Notes under the pieces: model-generated
The model's database searches: none
Told to the model about the DNA's origin: nothing
What the model saw: the letters and a program-made list of their open reading frames with translations, nothing else
Assembly: GCA_014859965.1 (NCBI GenBank)
Contig: JACZKQ010000026.1
Span: forward strand, 1-41,307
Length of the DNA: 41,307 nt
Direction of reading: 5' to 3'
From: Phycisphaerae bacterium
GTDB taxonomy: Bacteria > Planctomycetota > Phycisphaerae > Sedimentisphaerales > Anaerohalosphaeraceae
In this document: one piece after another, positions 34,816 through 41,307 of the stretch
How positions within the stretch are numbered: the stretch's first letter is position 1
Layout: each line of letters begins with the position of its first letter
Made by a program: the position numbers and the translations under genes

Positions 34816-37800
34816 TCAGTCGGCGGCCCCTGGCGAACCGTATATGTTTGCCCCGGCAGCCCAACTGGAGGCCCGGTTCCAGTCAGCACGGTCGGCCGTA
34901 ACGTCCCGGATGACCAATGAATATCCGTCGCCATCTGTCGAGGGATACCACGTGTCACTGTATTCCATACGCAGGATCGCCGCCTCCAGCGGATGCGGCA
35001 GCCGCAAAACAATATTCTCGCCGCTGTTGCTAAGATTGCCCGAAAACTCGCCGGCCACATTGATCCCGCTCCCGTACCGCTCCTCAAAAGCGACGACATC
35101 ATTGACAACTACGACGTATGTGCCCCCCGCCAGAGTGATTTCCGGAAACGTGAAAGTAATACCTTCATCAAGACGCACGCCAGCGAGGTCCAGATACTCA
35201 TCGCCGATGTTCTGCAACTCGATGAATTCAAAACTGCTTCCTGCGAGAGGGTTGTACATCAGTTCCGTTACCCGCAGGTTCGCCATTAGCCCCCTGGCGT
35301 TTTCCAGCGGATCGTCTTTCTGAACGGTGCGTCTGATCACCGCATCGACAGCAAGGCCGAATACAACATCCGAACTGGTAGAGCTGACCTGGTGCACTTC
35401 AACCGCGATGACGTTGTCACCGGGCCGAAGATTGGCATGGAGGCCATCGATTGTGGCATATTCATAAACGGCGTTGCCGACAGTGCGGTCGGCCCGCGTC
35501 GTATGCGCGATAATCCTGTCGGCATCGAATCCGGGACGAGCCACCTCATCGCCGTTGATCCAGATCACCGCGGCGTCATCGATCACCATCGACAACTCGA
35601 GTTGCATCACATCGCCCAAAGTGATATCCGGATCAATTGAAAAGTGCGTTCTGAAATAGTACGTGTCCGCTCCCAGTATAAGCGGGGTATTCTTGGTGGC
35701 AGGCAAAACCGATGTCTCGACATAGAACAGTGCGGTCCCCGTCGGCCAGAGCCCGTCATCATAGTCGGACTCTCGCCAGGCCGCCGGCAAAGCGGTGTTC
35801 GACTGCTCATACGACCACGTATTCTCGATGCCCACGAGATTCACTCGCAGAATCTCCGAATCCCAATCGACGGCATTGGCGACTCCCGGACTGGGAATAT
35901 CGTAGAATTTGTACTTTGCACCAGCATCCGGCGCGCGGCCTTGCGAGGTATCTGCAGCCTGCGCGCCGTACAACACCCAGTCGATCTCGCGATTGTCGGA
36001 TTCGAACAACGCGATCATGCCCTGGTCGGGCGACAACCGAAACGGCAGGTGTCCGGGGGCGTCCTGCCTGTCGGCCTCAAAAACCGCGTATCCGCGCGCG
36101 GGCACGAAATTGAGCGAAGCGATCTGGTGTTTTTCCGGCTGCGACACCGGATTATCCGTGATATACAGCCCGCCCAGATCGACTGGCAGATCAGCCGCAT
36201 TATAGAACTCTACAAAATCATTCAGGAAGGCAACCCGGCCTTCGGCGAACCATTCGTTGATGCGCCCCGACTTTGTTTCCCCAAGCGGCTGAAACACGTT
36301 TGCAGCGCCGAATGTCGGAACCCCAAGACGCCAATCGCCCGCCTCATGGCGCGCAATGGAAAGACCGGCAATCTGCAATCCGAATTCGACGCAATCAATA
36401 AGGGCGCCCTTTGCATCGTAAAGATACAGCCCCTCACCCCTGTCGTCGAGGGTGAAGCCGAGATGTATCTGATCCACTGCTTCGGCCCTGTCGGCATACA
36501 GGATGAGATACTCGCCCGGAGTGATTGTAGTGTCCTCGTCAAATGTGAACATGGCAGGATCGGTCGGGTCGTCGGTGAGGCTCATGCCGGCAAGGCTAAG
36601 GGGTGCCGGGCCGTCATAGTAGAGTTCGACCATGTCCGGCATGGTCCCGTCAACATTGGCGATTGTAAGATTGTGAGCGAGAACCTCATTGATCACCAGC
36701 CGGGACCAGCCGCTGTCAACCGTCCACGTCTTCAAAACAGCGGGCGCCGTTTCGTCCTGCCAACTGCCCGCGTAATCCCTGCCGATGACCTCCATCGTGT
36801 ACAGCCCGTCAATCATACCAGAGAGGACGATCGGATCAGAAATCGCGTATTCGCCGCTCCATGAAGCACCGTTAAGGCGATACCGGTAATGCGTAAAACC
36901 GGGGCCGCCAACCTTCAGTGCAGCTTCGGTTCGATTGCTGACGGCCTCGGGGGTGCCCGTAATCGTCAGACCGGCGGGCACAAGGCCGCCCATATCCAGC
37001 CCGTTTGGCCCCGTGCCCATAGCGGGCGAACCGCGCCGCAGCACGAAATCCGTGCGCGGGTCGGTCACGTTCGTCGTGCGGGTCAGCAGCGGATCGGCGG
37101 TGGAGTTGCCGACACCAGGCCAGGCAGTGGCCCCCGGAATAATTGAGTGATTAACGACGAGATCGGTCACGGTGTCTTGGGCATTGAGATTGACGAAAGG
37201 GGTCGCAACGTCATAAAAGATGTTGCCATCGAACCAGGCGCCCACGCCGGGCCACTGTCCCGAGCGGTCTTCGAAGAAGTTGGCACCGCCAAGGGTGGCA
37301 TGCACAACCGTATTGTTTTCAAACCACCCGTATGCACCGTCCTTGATGAGGAAGGCGTAATCAACATCGTACATGAGGTTTCTTACCACAGTAATATTCG
37401 ACACCTGCCCGTACTCCGTGCCGGTGCTGACTGCATGGGAAAGACTCGCCCGCGGCGCATCCTGATGGAAGTGCAGGAAAACATTGCCTTCGATCCAGGC
37501 ATCAGCGGCATCGAGGTCGATACCATCGTCGCTGCCTCCGAGGAAAATGTTGTTGATAAATCGCCCGATGGGCCCAGGCAGTTTGCCGCCAGTGAAATCA
37601 ATGATGTCATTATAGCCCGTAGTTGAGCCGAATACGTTGCCTTCGAACAGCGCGTACCCATCGCCGGGAAACCCCCAGTAGTGGACCAACTCGTCGCCTG
37701 TGATGGACGGAAACACGCAGTTGCGAACGAGAATGGAGGAGTCACTTATATCGAGGTACATGGCGTTGTGATTTGCCCAGACCACATTTTCGATATCGAC

Positions 37801-40800
37801 ATTGGCATTGATGGCGCGGAGTGCCTGGCCCGCGCTGTCACAGTATTCCATGTCGGTGTAAGTGATACGGTTGTGCTCCCGCAAGGCGGTCGGCCGTGGT
37901 GGGCTTTCGGTTGGATATTGGAAGCGGAGGCCGCCCCAGTTTGTGCCGCCCGGTACACGGGTCAGGTGAATATGCGCAAACTCGGCTCCTTCGGCGATGA
38001 GCCGACCGTTCACGATCAGACACGCGCCGCCCGAGAAATAAACCGTTGCACCAGGTCGAATTGTCAGCGTAACACCCTCACCCACTGTAAGGTCCCCCGC
38101 CACCTTATAGGGACCGCTCAGGGCGTCCAGCACCATATCCTGTGTCAACGTGCCCGAAAGCTCGGTCGGGACCGAATCGTCTTTGAGTACATCGACGTAC
38201 TCCCGAGCGATTTCGTTACCGGTTCCATCGGGTCCGTCGAAGGCCTGCACGATGACCCGGGTGATACCGGGATTGATCGGCACGCCCGTGACATCGCCCG
38301 GCGGAAGGCTGCCTGTGAGTTCAAGGTCGAAGCCCATGTCGGAACTGGTGACATAGCCGGAGCTGTTCTTTATCTGGTGAACCTCGACCGCAACGACGTT
38401 GCGCCCCGCGCGCAGCACGGACGGATCCACCGAGTATTGGAAGAACGTTTGCTCGTCGGCATCGCTAACTGTAGCAACTGCGCCGGTGGCATAGTCGATC
38501 ATGCCTTGCGGCATGTTAGTCCGACACATCTCACTGCCGTTGACACAGACTACCGCGCCGTCGTCCCTAAGAACGCCAAGGCGCAAACGATGGTACTGCG
38601 ACGGATCGGACACATGGAATTCGCGCCGGAAGTATGTGGTAACGTTCTTCTGTGTTCCGGTGACACCTGGCTCCACGTCAACATAACCAACGGCAGGAGA
38701 AGTCTCGCCATCGCCGCCATAGCCCAACCTTGCGGCTTGCGGCCCTTTCCATCCGCTGTCATCAAAATCCATGGAATACCATGCTGTTCCCTGATTACTG
38801 CCGTCGTCCAGATAGCGCCAGGTCGAGCCGCGGCTTATCAGCGTATCCTCTTCGACGACCGCGGTTCCTTCGCCAATGCTCCAGCGGGCGTCTATGGCCG
38901 ACCATACCGCCGGTAGACCATTGACTGTAATCGAACGCGTCCGCACTGCATCACTAAAACCCGCAAGCGCCACCGCATCGGCCGCAGTCTGGTAGTAATC
39001 GCCCGTTTTAGGCAGGCCGCTCTCAATCGTTAATTGCGATGGAATCAGCGTCAGTACATGTGCGTTCCTTGTCGCCTGCCAGGATTTCATCGCGTCAATT
39101 ATCGGCTGAGGCACAAAACCCCCTAGGAGATTGTCCAAGAAAGGATTGAGTTGTTCTGCAGACAGGTTCGTCTCGATAAGGTCCTTAAGTTGACCATAGT
39201 AGCGAGGCGCAAATTCAGGGTGACTCACAAGCTGTGCAAGAGCCGCCACAGGGCTCTGCCCGCCCTCCCCCGACATGAATCGAAAGATCCCACGCGTCGC
39301 CGAACCAATGGTCTGTCCCTGGCCGAAGATCGAATCAAGATCGTGCTGTACAAGCACAAAACGCGTATCGACATTACCCCGGTACATGTAATAATCGTCA
39401 CCGTTGCCGTTGGCAAGCGTGGTTTCGCTGTTGTCCAGAAGAACGTTCAATGCCAGAAACCGAAGCCACTGCTGGACGTTGACCACCCGATGGACTTCCT
39501 GAACGTAGGCGTCGTCCGGCGTATCGATGCTGAGCACAGACGTCAGTTCGATGAGATCGGACCAATCGTCCTGCGACTGATTGGTTTCTTTGAAGTAATG
39601 GATTCGGTAAGGAGCCGGATCGGGGCCTTCGTACCGCAGATCCGCTTCGGAGCCGATGCGCAGGGCCTTGTAGGCGTTGCCGGCGCCGTTACCCGGAAAC
39701 TGGTGATCGGCATATTCACTGTTAATCGCTTCGATATGCACGTAGCTGCCGTACTGCGGCGGCCCGCTTTGCGCGAGGTTCTGCCCGTTGACGCGGACCT
39801 GGACGGCCCGGGCATCCCCCGTGGCCAGTCCGCTTCGCTGGAAGATGGCGCTGCCGGCTAATTGAAGCCAGGTATATTGCGTGTTGAGATTAATCGCGAC
39901 GACCTTCTTCCAGGGCCGGTCCGTGGAAAAGTTCACACGATAGTTGTTGGGCCGCCTTGTGCGGGTGCCGTGGCCGCGATTGCGCACCCCGACATTGTAT
40001 CGCAACTTGGTATCAATTCCATCGACACTGATAAAGGTGGCGTTCATCTGGGCATCGCTGTTCGCTTCACCGCTGGTGGACCCGATCCGTTCCAGTTCGG
40101 CGCGTTCCACTTCCGTCATGATGATGCGATAGGTCGGCTGGCCGCCCGGCTGCAAGGCCGCCTCAGGGTCAAACGAATCGTCCACCTGGTAAAGCGCATT
40201 ACACCTCTGTTGCAGAACGCCATCCACGTCCACTGGCGCCGGCCACGTTCGCGTATTCGCCAATGCATCGCTTGCCTCAACGTAGAATTCGATCACGGAA
40301 TCATGTGCGTACGATGGAATCTGCCCTGAAAATACCGAATCCCCGGTATCGATCATCGCCGCCGTCTCAAAAACAGCCTGGCCGTCGACTCGATAACGAA
40401 GATTGGCTGTAATGCCGGCAGCCTGCTCATCCAGGATCATCGCAGTTACCGTTACCGTTTCCGCCGAAGTCGGGACAATCGGCCTGTGCTGCGTGTCTAT
40501 GATCAACGGCGCAATGTCGACAATATGCTCTTGATGAAATGCAACCGCGCCCTCTGTCTCCGCCGGGGCGCCCGTCGCAGAATTGGCTCTGCCCGGTGTC
40601 CCCTGAAGCGTTTCACTGGCAGCCCAGTTCTGCCCGTACTCGTTCGGCATTGACATGCTGATCAGCTCAAGGCTCTTGCCTTCGCCGTCGTGGTCGTCTG
40701 CCCAGATCCACCCGCGGTGAGAGTAATCGACCGGTCCCAGTTTGCGTCGCGCCCATTCGCCCTGGTCTGCATAAGAAACCCGATCGATCACCTTACCCGC

Positions 40801-41307
40801 GGCCGTAGTAAGTTCGATGGTCTCACCGCTGTTGCTGAGCCGACCGACCCAGCCACCCACGACATTGGTCACGCCGGGATACTTTGCTGCAAAAGTCTCG
40901 ACATCCGCCGCCACCGCAAGATACTCACCCGGACCAATGATCACCTCACCGAAAGTATAGTCTACCCCCTCGCTTATCCGCCATCCCTCCAGATCGACCG
41001 CCCTGAAACCGCGATTGTGCAACTCTATATACTCCTCGCGGATATCCTCCACGAGCGGATGCGCCGCATTGTAAGGATGGTACATGATCTCCGTAATAAG
41101 AATACCATCCTCCGGCAGGATACCCCCGTTGCTCTGCTCGGGTGTCGGCGGCGTCCCCGTGCCCGCCGCAAATGCCCGCCATTCGTCGCCGGCGTCGGGC
41201 ATCCGGCCCCATGACGTGTTCTCTGCCTGTGAACCAAAGTCAGATACGCAGTCCACAAGACGACCCGCAGAATCAAACAGCGCAATGTCTTCGCCGCCGC
41301 CAGCCGC
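34816..41307 (-). CDS. giant secreted lamin-tail / CotH / beta-helix protein (5' end outside window)
   Basis: 2163 residues are visible and the frame is open to the right edge, so the first residues and signal peptide are missing. The GTG at 41256 is internal: the 17 codons before it already encode lamin-tail sequence (EDIALFDSAGRLVD). Rough order in window numbering: end of one lamin-tail domain (1-60), a full lamin-tail domain (65-245), an Ig-like segment, a CotH-kinase-like domain (about 390-765) with VQHDLDSIFG near 655, a beta-sandwich (about 830-1000), a right-handed beta-helix (about 1075-1480), lamin-tail domains 2 and 3 (about 1580-1870), another beta-sandwich, and a final lamin-tail domain ending in GSPGAAD. 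There is no PEP-CTERM or other C-terminal anchor. Probably an extracellular adhesin or matrix protein. Confidence 0.82.
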   Translation of the reverse strand, partial: AAGGGEDIALFDSAGRLVDCVSDFGSQAENTSWGRMPDAGDEWRAFAAGTGTPPTPEQSNGGILPEDGILITEIMYHPYNAAHPLVEDIREEYIELHNRGFRAVDLEGWRISEGVDYTFGEVIIGPGEYLAVAADVETFAAKYPGVTNVVGGWVGRLSNSGETIELTTAAGKVIDRVSYADQGEWARRKLGPVDYSHRGWIWADDHDGEGKSLELISMSMPNEYGQNWAASETLQGTPGRANSATGAPAETEGAVAFHQEHIVDIAPLIIDTQHRPIVPTSAETVTVTAMILDEQAAGITANLRYRVDGQAVFETAAMIDTGDSVFSGQIPSYAHDSVIEFYVEASDALANTRTWPAPVDVDGVLQQRCNALYQVDDSFDPEAALQPGGQPTYRIIMTEVERAELERIGSTSGEANSDAQMNATFISVDGIDTKLRYNVGVRNRGHGTRTRRPNNYRVNFSTDRPWKKVVAINLNTQYTWLQLAGSAIFQRSGLATGDARAVQVRVNGQNLAQSGPPQYGSYVHIEAINSEYADHQFPGNGAGNAYKALRIGSEADLRYEGPDPAPYRIHYFKETNQSQDDWSDLIELTSVLSIDTPDDAYVQEVHRVVNVQQWLRFLALNVLLDNSETTLANGNGDDYYMYRGNVDTRFVLVQHDLDSIFGQGQTIGSATRGIFRFMSGEGGQSPVAALAQLVSHPEFAPRYYGQLKDLIETNLSAEQLNPFLDNLLGGFVPQPIIDAMKSWQATRNAHVLTLIPSQLTIESGLPKTGDYYQTAADAVALAGFSDAVRTRSITVNGLPAVWSAIDARWSIGEGTAVVEEDTLISRGSTWRYLDDGSNQGTAWYSMDFDDSGWKGPQAARLGYGGDGETSPAVGYVDVEPGVTGTQKNVTTYFRREFHVSDPSQYHRLRLGVLRDDGAVVCVNGSEMCRTNMPQGMIDYATGAVATVSDADEQTFFQYSVDPSVLRAGRNVVAVEVHQIKNSSGYVTSSDMGFDLELTGSLPPGDVTGVPINPGITRVIVQAFDGPDGTGNEIAREYVDVLKDDSVPTELSGTLTQDMVLDALSGPYKVAGDLTVGEGVTLTIRPGATVYFSGGACLIVNGRLIAEGAEFAHIHLTRVPGGTNWGGLRFQYPTESPPRPTALREHNRITYTDMEYCDSAGQALRAINANVDIENVVWANHNAMYLDISDSSILVRNCVFPSITGDELVHYWGFPGDGYALFEGNVFGSTTGYNDIIDFTGGKLPGPIGRFINNIFLGGSDDGIDLDAADAWIEGNVFLHFHQDAPRASLSHAVSTGTEYGQVSNITVVRNLMYDVDYAFLIKDGAYGWFENNTVVHATLGGANFFEDRSGQWPGVGAWFDGNIFYDVATPFVNLNAQDTVTDLVVNHSIIPGATAWPGVGNSTADPLLTRTTNVTDPRTDFVLRRGSPAMGTGPNGLDMGGLVPAGLTITGTPEAVSNRTEAALKVGGPGFTHYRYRLNGASWSGEYAISDPIVLSGMIDGLYTMEVIGRDYAGSWQDETAPAVLKTWTVDSGWSRLVINEVLAHNLTIANVDGTMPDMVELYYDGPAPLSLAGMSLTDDPTDPAMFTFDEDTTITPGEYLILYADRAEAVDQIHLGFTLDDRGEGLYLYDAKGALIDCVEFGLQIAGLSIARHEAGDWRLGVPTFGAANVFQPLGETKSGRINEWFAEGRVAFLNDFVEFYNAADLPVDLGGLYITDNPVSQPEKHQIASLNFVPARGYAVFEADRQDAPGHLPFRLSPDQGMIALFESDNREIDWVLYGAQAADTSQGRAPDAGAKYKFYDIPSPGVANAVDWDSEILRVNLVGIENTWSYEQSNTALPAAWRESDYDDGLWPTGTALFYVETSVLPATKNTPLILGADTYYFRTHFSIDPDITLGDVMQLELSMVIDDAAVIWINGDEVARPGFDADRIIAHTTRADRTVGNAVYEYATIDGLHANLRPGDNVIAVEVHQVSSTSSDVVFGLAVDAVIRRTVQKDDPLENARGLMANLRVTELMYNPLAGSSFEFIELQNIGDEYLDLAGVRLDEGITFTFPEITLAGGTYVVVVNDVVAFEERYGSGINVAGEFSGNLSNSGENIVLRLPHPLEAAILRMEYSDTWYPSTDGDGYSLVIRDVTADRADWNRASSWAAGANIYGSPGAAD

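Overview
The window looks like chromosomal DNA of an anaerobic, polysaccharide-degrading Planctomycetota bacterium, most likely class Phycisphaerae. The indicators are moderately high GC, several Tat-exported Gfo/Idh/MocA oxidoreductases and TIM-barrel isomerases, an ECF sigma factor/FecR pair of the Rhodopirellula/Verrucomicrobium kind, a giant lamin-tail/CotH surface protein, scattered glycoside hydrolases without SusC/D transporters, and an NfnAB flavoprotein pair. The placement is by gene content only.

Layout. 1-1726 (minus): thiazole operon thiF-thiS-thiG-thiH, with thiH cut by the window edge. 2135-7964 (minus): a secreted PKD/golvesin-domain protein, a heparinase II/III-like lyase and a Tat-exported sugar isomerase/epimerase-like protein. 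8095-8646 (minus): hpt. 8849-13764 (plus): a three-gene operon of two Tat-signal oxidoreductases and an unusual fusion of an isomerase-like TIM barrel with a neutral-ceramidase-like domain. 13959-17072 (plus): nfnA-nfnB and a secreted protein of unknown function. 17100-19662 (minus): a second ceramidase-like protein and a GH130 enzyme. 19865-22366 (plus): a GH127 lipoprotein.

22375-23520 (minus) is the most interesting part: a retron-type reverse transcriptase preceded by what looks like a complete compact msr-msd RNA. A near-consensus sigma-70 promoter has its predicted start on the first base of a 10-bp a1/a2 inverted repeat. That repeat encloses three perfect hairpins, and a fourth 10-bp hairpin lies between the RNA and the RT gene. 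No effector gene is visible next to it.

23689-24777 (plus): a GT4 glycosyltransferase. 25012-31934 (minus): a glycan locus with a CE1-like esterase, a GH53 galactanase fused to an alpha/beta hydrolase, the wreck of a GH2 beta-galactosidase reduced to its two ends, and a GH106-like enzyme. With GH127 and GH130 nearby, this points to breakdown of pectin side chains or arabinogalactan. 32096-34161 (minus): sigma factor and FecR-like membrane protein, translationally coupled. 34816-41307 (minus): a giant secreted protein with lamin-tail, CotH, beta-helix and beta-sandwich domains, open at the right edge.
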